56,628 nucleotides of DNA, taken from assembly GCA_964405375.1 (NCBI GenBank), contig CAYONQ010000003.1, forward strand, positions 1 to 56,628, written 5' to 3'. Below the pieces are notes generated by a model. It was not told where the DNA came from and did no database searches. It worked only from the letters and a program-made list of their open reading frames with translations. Each line of letters begins with the position of its first letter. Position 1 is the first letter of the stretch. The DNA is from CAYONQ01 sp964405375 (GTDB taxonomy: Bacteria > Planctomycetota > Phycisphaerae > Sedimentisphaerales > Anaerobacaceae). Positions 14,849-23,742 of the stretch are shown one piece after another. A program made the translations under genes and the position numbers.

Positions 14849-16993
14849 TCATTGCCGGATATCCAGTGTTTTGAAGAGAAACGAGTAAACGTCGGTAAGC
14901 TCGTCGATGATTTTGAACATTGGCTTTCCGCGGCCGTGCCCGGCTTTGGTTTCCACTCGCAGCAGAACGGGATTTTTGCCGGCAGCTTCCGCCTGCAAGG
15001 CGGCGATGAACTTTTTGGCGTGAGCGGGGACAACACGGTCGTCGGTATCAGCTGAGATGACAAGGAGGGGTGGGTATTCCGCACCGGCCTTGACGTTATG
15101 CAGAGGCGAGTAAGCATATAGATATTTGAACTGGTCGGGGTCAGTTTCGGCGTTGCCATATTCCGGTATCCAGTAGCGGCCTACGGTGAACTTATGGTAT
15201 CTTAACATATCGGTGAGGGGGACATCGCAGATGACCGCTCCAAATAAATCGGGTCGCTGCAGCATACAGGCGGCGGTGAGCAGGCCTCCGTTGCTGCCGC
15301 CCATAATGGCAAGTTTTTTTGTGGTGGTATATTTGTTTTCGATGAGCCATTCGGCGGCGGCGATGAAGTCGTCAAAGACGTTTTGTTTTTTGTCAAGCAT
15401 ACCGGCCTGATGCCAGCTTTCGCCGTATTCTCCGCCTCCGCGGATGTTTGCAACGGCACAGACACTACCTTGTTCGAGCCAAACAGTGGTGGAGACGGAA
15501 AAATACGGTTTTAGACTGATACCGAAGCCGCCATAGGCACGCAGCAAAACCGGATTGTTGCCGTCCAGTTGCAGGTCTTTTCTGTGGGTAATAAACATAG
15601 GGATACGGGTGCCGTCTTTTGAATGGTAAAAAACCTGCTTTGTCTGGTATTGTGAAGGGTCGAAGTCGATTTCCGGTTTGCGGAAGACTGTGAGCTGATT
15701 GTCGGTAAAGTCGTAACGATAAATCGTTGCAGGAAACAGGTAAGAAGTAAAAGAGAAAAACATCTCGGTATCGTATTGCCTTGCGGACAAGCCGCGGACC
15801 GCACCGAGTGTCGGCAGTGGGATATCGCGGACAAAAGAGCCGGCCAGATTATAAACCTTGAGCCGGTGGTGCACATCATGCAGGTAAGCAACGACAAGGT
15901 GATTGTTGACGAAAACGACGTAATCAATCACATCTTTTTGCTGCGGCAGGATTTGCTGGTAGTTTTCAGGAGCAGGATTGTCGGTGTCGATTGCGATGAT
16001 TCTGCCGCGAGGGGCATCAAGGTCGGTATGAAAGTAGAAAACAGAATCGAGATTGCCTATAAAGTCGTAGCGGGCATCGGCATCATCAAGGAGCTTAATA
16101 AACGGCTCGTTGCTTTCGACCTTGCGGTAATAAACACGATTTTTGGTGTCTGTGCCGTGGTAAACGTGTAAGATAAGAAACCGGCCGTCTTCCGTTATGA
16201 AAGGGGCAAAACCCAACTCCTTGTTGTCAGGTCGTTCGTATATAAGCTCATCGTGAGATTGTGGGGTGCCGAGCTTGTGCCAGTAGATGCGGTTGTAGTT
16301 GTTGCGGTCTTCGGGTTCGACGGTATTGGGGTCAGGGAAGCGGTCGTAAAAGAAGCCCTGGTTATTATGCTTCCAGGTGATGCCGGCGAACCTGCACCAT
16401 TTGATTGTCTCGTTATAGTCACGGCAGGAATCGATATGTCGGATTTTTATTTGCTGCCAGTCGCTGCCTGCGGCGGAAAGGCCGTAGGCAAGCAGGGTGC
16501 CGTCCTCGCTAATGGCCTTGGTGGTTATGGCAACGGTGCCGTCTTCACTGAGCAAGTTAGGATTGATGACGACGATTGGCTGGGCTTCGAGGGTTTTCTG
16601 CATATAGAGTACACTTTGGTTCTGCAGGCCGTCGTTCTTCCAGAAGAAATACCGGCCAGCTTTTTTGCCCGGAGCAGAGTACCTGGGATAATTCCACAGA
16701 TGCGTTAGGCGAGCTTTGATTTTTTCTCGGCCGGCGACGGAGTCGAGGAAGTCGGCGGTCAACCTGTTCTGCCGGGCCACCCATATCTGTGTTTCGTCTG
16801 CATCAGGGTCTTCAAGCCAGCGGTATGGGTCGGGGACTTCGGTACCGTGATAAACATCCACAACCGGGACCTTGTGCGCAGGCGGATAGAGAAGTCCCTG
16901 CTGCGTGGGTTCCGGCGAGGTGCTCCGGCAACCGCAGTATAGTGCGGCGGAAACAGCTACGGTAACAAATAAGCGAATATGTAACATCTTCAT
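14849..16993 (-). CDS. Prolyl oligopeptidase (S9A serine peptidase), secreted
   Basis: A 714-residue S9A peptidase that cleaves short peptides after proline. An N-terminal hydrophobic segment with Cys residues at about 20-22 ('ALYCGCRSTSPEP') suggests export, perhaps lipid-anchored. The mature protein opens with 'YHGTEVPDPYRWLEDPD', a family hallmark. A seven-bladed propeller precedes the alpha/beta hydrolase domain, which shows 'ANIRGGGEYG', the nucleophile in 'MGGSNGGLLTAA' (Ser567), acid in 'SADTDDRVVP' (Asp651 or 652) and His686 in 'KAGHGRGKP'. Full length for the family. It stands alone, leftward, with palindromes at its 3' side. Confidence 0.93.
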   Translation of the reverse strand: MKMLHIRLFVTVAVSAALYCGCRSTSPEPTQQGLLYPPAHKVPVVDVYHGTEVPDPYRWLEDPDADETQIWVARQNRLTADFLDSVAGREKIKARLTHLWNYPRYSAPGKKAGRYFFWKNDGLQNQSVLYMQKTLEAQPIVVINPNLLSEDGTVAITTKAISEDGTLLAYGLSAAGSDWQQIKIRHIDSCRDYNETIKWCRFAGITWKHNNQGFFYDRFPDPNTVEPEDRNNYNRIYWHKLGTPQSHDELIYERPDNKELGFAPFITEDGRFLILHVYHGTDTKNRVYYRKVESNEPFIKLLDDADARYDFIGNLDSVFYFHTDLDAPRGRIIAIDTDNPAPENYQQILPQQKDVIDYVVFVNNHLVVAYLHDVHHRLKVYNLAGSFVRDIPLPTLGAVRGLSARQYDTEMFFSFTSYLFPATIYRYDFTDNQLTVFRKPEIDFDPSQYQTKQVFYHSKDGTRIPMFITHRKDLQLDGNNPVLLRAYGGFGISLKPYFSVSTTVWLEQGSVCAVANIRGGGEYGESWHQAGMLDKKQNVFDDFIAAAEWLIENKYTTTKKLAIMGGSNGGLLTAACMLQRPDLFGAVICDVPLTDMLRYHKFTVGRYWIPEYGNAETDPDQFKYLYAYSPLHNVKAGAEYPPLLVISADTDDRVVPAHAKKFIAALQAEAAGKNPVLLRVETKAGHGRGKPMFKIIDELTDVYSFLFKTLDIRQ

Positions 16994-17421
16994 AAATACA
17001 ACTTACCAAAGAGACGGCTTATGTTAGTTTGAGGGTGTCGATTTTTCAAGTGGAAACCCCTGCGAACATTCGCTTACGAGCTTCGCAGATTACACAAAGA
17101 AAAAAGCCGAATAAAAGCTTGCGGATAGAAGGACTGTGTCCGCCGGATTAAGAACGCAACTGCACCCAAATCAAGACCGGTTTTGTCTTTCCACCGACGA
17201 CATACATACCTGCAGAAAATAACGGCGGGAGAGGCATCTGAGGGGGTGTGTGGGGATTTTTGTGTCAAAGTGGAGGTTCTGGGCGGCATAGAGAGCTTTT
17301 TTAGCAGATTTTAGTAAAAGTTTTTTTTTGACATTGCAGCAAAGGCAGAGTAGTTTAAAAGCAGCAAGGAGGCATTTCCCATATTGACTTTGTAGCGCTG
17401 TAATACGCGAGGGCTTACGAT
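16994..17421. other. Intergenic region with a possible promoter
   Basis: No gene is supported. A TTGACA (17328-17333), 17-nt spacer, TAGTTT (17351-17356) pair may be a sigma-70 promoter for the rightward genes at 17422 onward. AAGGAGG at about 17367-17373 is not followed by a start codon at normal spacing. Confidence 0.4.
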
Positions 17422-17721
17422 ATGAGATATACGTCGGCTGCTACGTTCTGTATTTTTTGTGTGATTGGTTGCACTTCACGAGCCGTCTCGAACACTCCAA
17501 GAACTGCTATTGAGCAGCTGTTGCTGTCAACTGCGGTGGACAAGGCGCTTTCAAAAGTGCAGGTGCCGGAGTTTGCCGGCGAGAAGGCCTATCTGGATTT
17601 TTCTAATTTGCGGGCTTATGACGCCGAGTACGTAGAGTCGGCGTTCCGGGCGTGCGTGGCTAAGAATGGTTTAATCATCGTTGAAGAGACCGACGCCATT
17701 ATAGAAAAGGAAAGTAACTGA
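17422..17721 (+). CDS. Small lipoprotein, DUF6655-like N-terminal part
   Basis: A 99-residue protein with a short signal ending in the lipobox VIGC (Cys17). The segment 'RTAIEQLLLSTAVDKALSKV' followed by 'GEKAYLDFSNLRAYDAEYVE' resembles, from memory, planctomycete DUF6655 lipoproteins, which are normally longer; this one stops after 'IIVEETDAIIEKESN', so it may be a shortened member. The stop TGA is followed directly by an in-frame ATG (17722), but the strong ribosome site for the next gene is further on. No clear ribosome site at its own start. Probably co-transcribed with the Ala-rich gene. Confidence 0.5.
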   Translation: MRYTSAATFCIFCVIGCTSRAVSNTPRTAIEQLLLSTAVDKALSKVQVPEFAGEKAYLDFSNLRAYDAEYVESAFRACVAKNGLIIVEETDAIIEKESN

Positions 17722-17766
17722 ATGATTAGAATGGTGGTTTTTAGGGGACGACCCCGGGAGGTAAGA

Positions 17767-18240
17767 ATGAAAGAGATACTGACCAAAATAGGAAGAACGG
17801 CGAAGTGGGCGATAGTTGGGGCGATTAAAGGCACAGGAGCGACCGCTGAATCGATTGTTAGCGCCGCCAAGGATGTTCTAATGACGACGGTTGAGGGTGT
17901 TGCTGAGGTAGTTGTTGCGGCGGAAAGGGCAGCCGGTCAAATAGTTGCCGGTGCGGTTGAGGCCGCATCGGATGCCGGCGGTGATATCGGCGTTGCGATA
18001 AAGTCTGCAGTAAAGGGCGTAGTAAAAGGCGCATCTGAAGTCGGTGCAGATGTCGGCAAGACCGCCGTCGCTGCGGTCGAGGGCGCAACAAAGGCGGCGG
18101 GAGATATCGGCGCCGATACCGCCAAGGCCCTTGAAAGCGCTACAACCGGTGCCATTGAGGCAGCTGAAGAGATAGGCACCGATGCTGCTGAGGCGGTGCG
18201 AAATGTGCTAAAAACCACAGTTAAAGGTAAAGAGGGGTGA
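17767..18240 (+). CDS. Ala-rich amphipathic-helix repeat (LEA-like) protein
   Basis: A 157-residue protein rich in Ala, Gly, Val, Lys and Glu. After 'MKEILTKIGRTAKWAIVGAIKGTG' it consists of 11-mer-like helical units such as 'AAERAAGQIVAGAVEAASDAGGDIG' style segments (written in part), with 'DIG' and 'EVG' recurring about every 24 residues. This resembles LEA group 3, apolipoprotein-like or phasin-like helices that bind membranes or protect proteins. GGGAGG 5 nt before ATG 17767 decides the start; an in-frame ATG at 17722 lies upstream. It follows the small lipoprotein gene. Function is inference from composition; coiled-coil membrane-associated protein is an alternative. Confidence 0.6.
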   Translation: MKEILTKIGRTAKWAIVGAIKGTGATAESIVSAAKDVLMTTVEGVAEVVVAAERAAGQIVAGAVEAASDAGGDIGVAIKSAVKGVVKGASEVGADVGKTAVAAVEGATKAAGDIGADTAKALESATTGAIEAAEEIGTDAAEAVRNVLKTTVKGKEG

Positions 18241-18318
18241 AAAGACCTATAGCGGTTTGTTGAATAGAAAGGTCTTAACGTCGTAAATTTAACAGGAACT
18301 CAAAGGGAAGGTGGTATT

Positions 18319-18507
18319 ATGGCTGGAAACCCGGATTGCAATAAGGAAGGGCATAACATGCACATTTGTGCGCTGAAGGCGAGCGGCTTTGACAAAGATA
18401 ATCCTGACAAGTTTCGGCAGATTATAGAGGACGCACAATACAAATGCGAGAACTGCGGGGCCGTAGCAAAAGACAGTGAGAACCTGTGTGAGCCAATCAA
18501 ACTGTAG
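18319..18507 (+). CDS. Small Cys-rich (zinc-ribbon-like) protein
   Basis: A 62-residue protein with GGAAGGTGG before ATG 18319. 'YKCENCGAVAKDSENLCEP' provides a CxxC and a later Cys, and 'CNKEGHNMHIC' adds Cys/His near the start, enough for one zinc site. I recall similar tiny proteins with 'CxxCGxxAxxxxNLCxP' in planctomycetes and deltaproteobacteria; none has a known role. It stands 78 nt after the Ala-rich gene and converges with the DUF456 gene. Confidence 0.65.
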   Translation: MAGNPDCNKEGHNMHICALKASGFDKDNPDKFRQIIEDAQYKCENCGAVAKDSENLCEPIKL

Positions 18508-18560
18508 GGATACCGTTTTGGCGTTTCCTAATCCTCTTAAGGGTTAAAGAAAGCAGTTTT

Positions 18561-19076
18561 CTACGGGCAAAAGGCGGCGATTGCCACTGTCAGCCAGATT
18601 ACGAGGCCGATTGCGATTTTGACAGTTGAGCCGAGGAACCAGCCGAGGCCGGCGCCAAAGGCGAAACGTAAAGAATCGCGGGCCTTGCGGCCGGCGGACA
18701 ACTCAAACAGCCAGGCACCTAAGCCGGCACCAATGGAGGCACCAAGCAGCGTGCCGAACAAGGGGACGGGGATGAGAAAGGTGCCAAGCACTGCGCCTGT
18801 GACGGCGCCGATGATTGCTCCGAGTGAGCCACGAAGGCCGGCACCGGCCTTTCTCGCCCCAGCGGCAGCGGCGAAGAATTCAAACACTTCGCCGAGGAAG
18901 GCAAGAACAGCTATCACAACCAAAGTATAGATGGAAAAAAGACCATCATCGGCACGCCACCAGGCAAATAAAGCTGTCGTTATGACGATGAGCCAATTGC
19001 CCGGCAGTGCAAAAAGAACAAGGGCAAGCCAGAGGGCATTTAGCAAAATCAGCAGAATTATCCAGAAATAAAGCAT
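18561..19076 (-). CDS. DUF456 family membrane protein
   Basis: A 171-residue integral membrane protein. It shows the DUF456 layout: an N-terminal helix ending 'LFALPGNWLIVITTALFAWW', a helix around 'VIAVLAFLGEVFEFFAAAAG', glycine-rich 'GASIGAGLGAWLFELSAGR' hairpin helices, and a final C-terminal helix. Length is normal. Function in the family is unknown. Convergent with the small Cys-rich gene and separated from the ACT gene by about 160 nt, divergently. Confidence 0.88.
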   Translation of the reverse strand: MLYFWIILLILLNALWLALVLFALPGNWLIVITTALFAWWRADDGLFSIYTLVVIAVLAFLGEVFEFFAAAAGARKAGAGLRGSLGAIIGAVTGAVLGTFLIPVPLFGTLLGASIGAGLGAWLFELSAGRKARDSLRFAFGAGLGWFLGSTVKIAIGLVIWLTVAIAAFCP

Positions 19077-19235
19077 ACGCTGATTTTAGCACGGCGACGG
19101 CTAAACAAAAAACCTAATTTACAATTTTCGACTGGTGATTTACAATGATGCCTGGTGATGTGCAGCAGTTAGCGGGCGGAGAGAAACGAAAAATGTAATA
19201 TCGGAGTGTCTAATTCAAAATGAAAGGGAAAGAAG

Positions 19236-19622
19236 ATGGCTATTAAACGAATTACGATTCACCGTCTTGAAATCGAGGATAAGCCGGGCAGCTTACAGAA
19301 GCTTCTGGCCGACGCTGCTTCGGCAGATGTCGATTTGCAGTGTTTTGCGGCATTTTCAGCCGGCGGCGGCGGACGAGTTTACATCAGTGCCAAAAACGAG
19401 GAGGCATTCAAGGCATTAGGGCTTGAGGCGACGGCTGCGGCGGGCTTTATCGTCAGCGGCGACGACAGGGTAGGCGCCGCGGCGGAGGCGCTGAAGGGCC
19501 TTGCCGAGGCGGGTATTAACGGCGTTGCCGGTAGCGCAATGGTCTGTGGCGGACAGTATTGTATGCTTATTGTGGTGGATGCAGCCGATGAGGCGGCCGC
19601 CGGAAAGGCGCTGGGGGCATAA
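19236..19622 (+). CDS. ACT-domain regulatory protein
   Basis: A 128-residue stand-alone protein with two ACT-like halves. The first begins 'ITIHRLEIEDKPGSLQKLLADAA', matching the ACT strand-loop-helix with the DKPGxL turn; the second half ('GDDRVGAAAEALKGLAEAGI', 'VCGGQYCMLIVVDAAD') looks like a second, divergent copy. ACT domains bind amino acids or other small ligands. No enzyme domain is fused. A plausible partner is the trans-sulfuration enzyme gene 230 nt downstream, but no sequence evidence links them. AGGGAAAG precedes ATG 19236. Confidence 0.75.
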   Translation: MAIKRITIHRLEIEDKPGSLQKLLADAASADVDLQCFAAFSAGGGGRVYISAKNEEAFKALGLEATAAAGFIVSGDDRVGAAAEALKGLAEAGINGVAGSAMVCGGQYCMLIVVDAADEAAAGKALGA

Positions 19623-19852
19623 GAGATAGCGTTTAGCATATAGGAACTATGTATTGCACGGTGGGAGCAGGTAGAACTGTGCGGTCGTTACATCGGGACA
19701 CTGCATAGCATCAAAAGCGATTCGCAGATTTTCCTGCGTTTGTTAATAGGGGGATTGTTAGAAGAAAAGTTGTAGAAGCCGGCGCTTATTGCTGCTAAAA
19801 TACCGGGCTGTGGTGTTGAAGGTTTTATGATTTTGTTGAGGAAAATGGGAAA

Positions 19853-20998
19853 ATGAGGCAAAGAGAGCACCTTACACCGTACGGCAATAAGCCGATGGTT
19901 ACACCGATTGTATCGGCGGTCAATTACGAATACGTCTCTTTCGAGATACTGCGTCAAATTACCGACGGCGAGATTGACGGCTACACATACCACCGTGACG
20001 ATAATCCGACCTGCCGGGCGGTGGAAAAGGAGATAGCGCTGATGGAAAAGGCCAACGACTGTGTTATCTGCACCAGCGGTATGGCGGCGCTGACTATGGT
20101 TTTTCTGACCTACCTGAAGGCCGGCGACCACCTTCTGACGTTTCACGATACGTACGGTGCCACCTATAAGGTCTCGCTGATTCTTGAGAAATTCGGTGTC
20201 GAGGTTACCTGGCTGGATGCAGCCGAGCCGGAAAGGGTTGCCGAGAACATCAGAGACAACACGAAAATGATTTTATGCGAGACGCCGAGCAATCCTCTGG
20301 TTAAGATTATCGACATCGAATACCTTCGCCAGCAAGCCGACCGCGTCGGCGCACTGCTCGTTGTTGACAACACCTTCGCCACACCCTATCACCAACTGCC
20401 TTTGACAATCGGTGCGGATTTGGTGGTGCACAGCGCAACCAAAGGTCTGGGGGGACATAACGACCTTATGGCGGGTGTGATTGCCTGCCCGAAGCGCCAG
20501 TATTATGACGAGTTGTGGTTCACACGGCAGGCGATAGGCACGACCCTCGACCCTTTTGCTGCATCGCTGCTGGAGCGTGGCCTGAAGACGTTCGAGATAC
20601 GCGCGGCAAAAATGGCTGAAAACGCAATGGCCATTGCCGAGTTTCTCTCCGGTCATCCGAAGGTAACGAGGATATATTATCCCGGGCTGCCGGACGACCC
20701 GGGACATAAAATTGCCTGCAAGCAAATGAAAAACGGCTTCGGGGGGATGCTGGCGTTCGACGTGGGAAAAAAGCAGAAGGACGCCAAGAAGTTCGTTGAA
20801 AAACTAAAGGTCATCTATCACGCAGTAAGTCTCGGCTGTACCGAGACGCTGGTCTGTCTGCCGGTTCTAACGACGATGCTGTATCTGCCGGAGGAACGAA
20901 GGACTATATTCGGAGTTAAACCCAATACTGTTCGCCTGTCGGTGGGTATCGGCGATACGCAAGAGCTTATAGATGACCTGAAACAGGCGCTGGAGTAA
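19853..20998 (+). CDS. Trans-sulfuration PLP enzyme (cystathionine synthase/lyase family)
   Basis: A 381-residue Cys/Met-metabolism PLP-dependent enzyme. The PLP lysine is Lys197 in 'HSATKGLGGHNDLMAGVI'; 'YDRxxNPT'-type start appears as 'YHRDDNPTCRAVEKEIALME', 'TSGMAALTMVF' binds the phosphate, and 'VVDNTFATPYHQLPLTIGAD' is characteristic. The C-terminal domain has 'YYPGLPDDPGHKIACKQM', 'SLGCTETLVCLP' and 'VRLSVGIGDTQELIDDL'. The family includes cystathionine gamma-synthase, cystathionine gamma-lyase, methionine gamma-lyase and O-acylhomoserine sulfhydrylase; I cannot choose among them, so no symbol is given. The ATG at 19853 has GAGG 11 nt upstream. Confidence 0.9.
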   Translation: MRQREHLTPYGNKPMVTPIVSAVNYEYVSFEILRQITDGEIDGYTYHRDDNPTCRAVEKEIALMEKANDCVICTSGMAALTMVFLTYLKAGDHLLTFHDTYGATYKVSLILEKFGVEVTWLDAAEPERVAENIRDNTKMILCETPSNPLVKIIDIEYLRQQADRVGALLVVDNTFATPYHQLPLTIGADLVVHSATKGLGGHNDLMAGVIACPKRQYYDELWFTRQAIGTTLDPFAASLLERGLKTFEIRAAKMAENAMAIAEFLSGHPKVTRIYYPGLPDDPGHKIACKQMKNGFGGMLAFDVGKKQKDAKKFVEKLKVIYHAVSLGCTETLVCLPVLTTMLYLPEERRTIFGVKPNTVRLSVGIGDTQELIDDLKQALE

Positions 20999-21120
20999 AT
21001 ATTTTTGGCAGTTTGTTCTTGACGGACAGACACTTTGATTGATAATTGACGATTGCTTGCTGATTTTAGCGTATAGTTGGCTATCTGCGAGCTTATGCAC
21101 AAGATTGAAAGGAGGTCATT

Positions 21121-21906
21121 ATGACAAGGACAATTTTGACCGTGGCGCTCGTAGTATTATTAAGTGTATTGGCGGGCTGTGTGTCAATCGACAGCGGCAG
21201 GGCGCAGCTCGTGGCGGCCGGCGCCAAACAATCCACAGAGACGGCTGCAATCAAGGTTGCGGGGGCCGGCGAGACCGATGTTGTCGAACAGGTGGCGGTC
21301 AACCGGCAGGCGTATCGGCAGGGCCTTGAGCTGCTGAAAAAGCATTACATCAAGACGGGCAACAATATGAAATTGCTGTGGGCCAAAAAGGAGCTGGCGG
21401 CGCTGGACGCTATGCCGCAATACAACTATATCATTGAGGCCGGCGTAGCGGGTCCGGACCTTAAAGCGAGCACCACCATCGCTGATGCCGACGAGCTTTA
21501 CAAAGAGGGTCTTGGGCTTGAAAGGAAAGCGGGGCCGTTGCCTCTTCTCAAAAACGAAGAATCATTGCGGCTGGCTTTGGACAAATACAATCAACTGATA
21601 AGAAAGCACCCCTCCAGCGACAAGATTGATGACGCAGCTTACCGGGCGGGGATAATCTACGAATATTTCAAGGACTATACGATAGCCCTTTTGTACTACC
21701 AAAGGACGTATCAATGGGAGCCCGATACGGTTTATCCCGCGAGGTTCAAGGCGGCATTTGTTCTGGACAAGCGTCTGCACCGCAGGGATGAGGCGCTGGT
21801 GCTTTATCAGGAGGCCGTCAAGGCCATCAAAAAAGAAGGCGAGCATCAGCAGTGGAAAGAGTTCGCAGAGAAACGGATTAGAGAATTCACCGAGAGTAGC
21901 GAATAA
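21121..21906 (+). CDS. TPR-containing lipoprotein
   Basis: A 261-residue exported lipoprotein: signal peptide with lipobox LAGC (Cys20). An N-terminal helical segment is followed by TPR-like units ('ALDKYNQLIRKHPSSDKIDD', 'AAYRAGIIYEYFKDYTIALLYYQR'). It resembles BamD/YfiO or YbgF-type TPR lipoproteins in layout but lacks a clear match; envelope assembly is an inference. The strong ribosome site AAAGGAGG before ATG 21121 supports the start. It converges with dgt (58-nt gap). Confidence 0.75.
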   Translation: MTRTILTVALVVLLSVLAGCVSIDSGRAQLVAAGAKQSTETAAIKVAGAGETDVVEQVAVNRQAYRQGLELLKKHYIKTGNNMKLLWAKKELAALDAMPQYNYIIEAGVAGPDLKASTTIADADELYKEGLGLERKAGPLPLLKNEESLRLALDKYNQLIRKHPSSDKIDDAAYRAGIIYEYFKDYTIALLYYQRTYQWEPDTVYPARFKAAFVLDKRLHRRDEALVLYQEAVKAIKKEGEHQQWKEFAEKRIREFTESSE

Positions 21907-21964
21907 TATTTGCAAAAGATTGGGCTCATTTTCTTCGAGAGTGCCTTCCGGAACAAGCTGGCAA

Positions 21965-23077
21965 CTATGGGACGGGGTCTTCGAGCATTTTCAGGCAGAA
22001 CCTGTCGGTCATACCGGAAATGTAGTCACAAACCGTCCGCTGAAGTCCCTGTCGAGGTATCAGGTGCTGAAAATAATCCGTCATTAGCTTCGGTTTTTGA
22101 CAGAGCTTTTCAAAAAGCCGTCCGAGCCAATCTTCCACCTGTCGTGCTGTCTGCATCAGCAGTTTGTGCTGATAAAAGTTCCGCAGCAAAAACTTTTCCA
22201 ACTCGGCGAGCTTTGCATCGCTTTCGGCTGAAAGCACTATTAAATTTTCGCTGCGGCGATAAACATCCTCAACCGTCTTTATGTCTGCACCGGCGAGAGT
22301 TTTTTTGCTTGTCTCGATACAGTCGCTAACGAGCTTATCAATAATCGCCTTTGCTGTTCTTGTCCTGCCTACGGATTGATACTTTATTTTGTGGGCATTT
22401 ATGCGGTTTTGCACTTCCGTGAATATCTCGACGGTTTTTAATTGCTCATCTAAAATCAGCATTGCCCGCATACCGTCTTCGAGGTCGTGGGAGTTTACGG
22501 CGATACGGTCGGCAACATCGGCGACCTGACCCTCAAGCGAGCAGTTGGGCTCGCTGAAGGTGGTATCCGCGGGGCTATCGTAGGGGCTTCGGTGTTTGGC
22601 CAATCCGAGACGGGTTTCGTACATAAGGTTCAGGCCGACAAAATCCGGATACGGATGCTCGAGCAAATCGACAATTCTCAACGCCTGGTGGTTATGCTCA
22701 AATCCGCCGAATTCGGCCATTAGATTGTTAAGGACCCTTTCGCCGGCGTGGCCGAAGGGCGAGTGTCCCAGGTCGTGTGCCAGGCATATCGCCTCGGTGA
22801 GGGTTTCGTTTAAGCCAATCGCTTTTGCGATAGTTCTGCCGATTTGCGCAACTTCGATACTATGGGTAAGGCGATTGCGGTAACTATCGTCCAGACCCGG
22901 GGTGAATACCTGGGTTTTGCCTTCGAGACGGCGGAAGGCCTCGCAGTGGATTATACGGTCGCGGTCGCGCTCAAAATCCGAGCGGTAGCGGTGCGGCTTT
23001 TCCGGATGTGTGCGGCCTTGACTCGAACTTTCACTGACCGCATAATCAGCAAGTTCTCCAGAAATACTCATTGGCAT
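21965..23077 (-). CDS. dgt: Deoxyguanosinetriphosphate triphosphohydrolase
   Basis: A ~370-residue HD-domain dNTP triphosphohydrolase that converts dNTPs such as dGTP to deoxynucleoside and triphosphate. Landmarks: 'RYRSDFERDRDRIIHCEAFRRLEGKTQVF', 'RNRLTHSIEVAQIGRTIA' (first metal His), 'CLAHDLGHSPFGHAGERVLN' (HD), and 'VADVADRIAVNSHDLEDG' (last metal Asp). Upstream in-frame starts exist (GTG 23110, with only 8 nt after the HIT stop; ATG 23071). I use ATG 23077; the start is uncertain. It follows the HIT gene on the same strand. Confidence 0.92.
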   Translation of the reverse strand: MPMSISGELADYAVSESSSQGRTHPEKPHRYRSDFERDRDRIIHCEAFRRLEGKTQVFTPGLDDSYRNRLTHSIEVAQIGRTIAKAIGLNETLTEAICLAHDLGHSPFGHAGERVLNNLMAEFGGFEHNHQALRIVDLLEHPYPDFVGLNLMYETRLGLAKHRSPYDSPADTTFSEPNCSLEGQVADVADRIAVNSHDLEDGMRAMLILDEQLKTVEIFTEVQNRINAHKIKYQSVGRTRTAKAIIDKLVSDCIETSKKTLAGADIKTVEDVYRRSENLIVLSAESDAKLAELEKFLLRNFYQHKLLMQTARQVEDWLGRLFEKLCQKPKLMTDYFQHLIPRQGLQRTVCDYISGMTDRFCLKMLEDPVP

Positions 23078-23117
23078 CGTACATCGCGATATGCACCACT
23101 GACGGCGCACAGCGAAT

Positions 23118-23627
23118 CTATAAACAGGGCAGATTATGTTCTTTGCTTGTTTGTTTTAACAGCTCTAAAAGCTCTGTCAGCGACTGGCTGATGACATCGG
23201 TACCACTGCAAACGTCCATAAAATTTGTGTCTCCGTCCCACCGTGGAACGATGTGGATATGGAGATGGTCGGGCAGTCCTGCGCCGGCGCATCGGCCGAA
23301 GTTCATCCCGACATTGAAGCCGTGCGGCTTGAGCGCCAGAGACAAGACCTTCTGCGATTGCCTTGTCAGTTTGACTAATTCCAGCAGTTCCTCGTCGGTT
23401 GCCTGGTCAAGGTCGGCGATGTGGCGGGCCGGCGCTATCAGTAAATGGCCATTATTGTAGGGAAAGCGATTCAGCACCACGATACAGTGTGTTGAGCGCC
23501 ACAACACGAGGTTTTCATCATCACTCTGCGGATTCTTCAAATTATGACAGATGAAGCAATCCTTGCTTTCGTTTAGACCCTGAATGTATTTCATTCGCCA
23601 CGGCGCCCATAGATTATATCGTTTCAA
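23118..23627 (-). CDS. HIT-family nucleotide hydrolase/transferase
   Basis: A 169-residue histidine-triad protein with the triad 'HLHIHIVPRW'. 'FICHNLKNPQSDDENLVLWR' and 'VVLNRFPYNNGHLLIAPARH' match the Ap4A phosphorylase-like branch (as in actinobacterial and planctomycete HIT proteins starting 'LWAPWRMxYI'). It would hydrolyse or phosphorolyse adenylated nucleotides such as Ap4A. The start is TTG 23627: GGAGGTGAT lies just upstream, a near-perfect ribosome site. It stands directly upstream of dgt. Confidence 0.9.
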   Translation of the reverse strand: MKRYNLWAPWRMKYIQGLNESKDCFICHNLKNPQSDDENLVLWRSTHCIVVLNRFPYNNGHLLIAPARHIADLDQATDEELLELVKLTRQSQKVLSLALKPHGFNVGMNFGRCAGAGLPDHLHIHIVPRWDGDTNFMDVCSGTDVISQSLTELLELLKQTSKEHNLPCL

Positions 23628-23650
23628 CCTGTAATCACCTCCGCTGTTAT

Positions 23651-23702
23651 GGTTAATTGGTTAACTGGTTAATTGGTTAACTGGTGATTGGTTAACTGGT
23701 TT
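23651..23702. repeat. Short tandem repeat GGTTAATTGGTTAACT
   Basis: About three units alternate GGTTAATT and GGTTAACT (with one GGTGATT), immediately upstream of the HIT gene and downstream of the lipoprotein gene. Related CACCAGCTACCACTTACC-like strings follow to about 23740. Confidence 0.7.
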
Positions 23703-23742
23703 TCCGCTCACCAGCTACCACTTACCAATCACCGGCTGCCAA

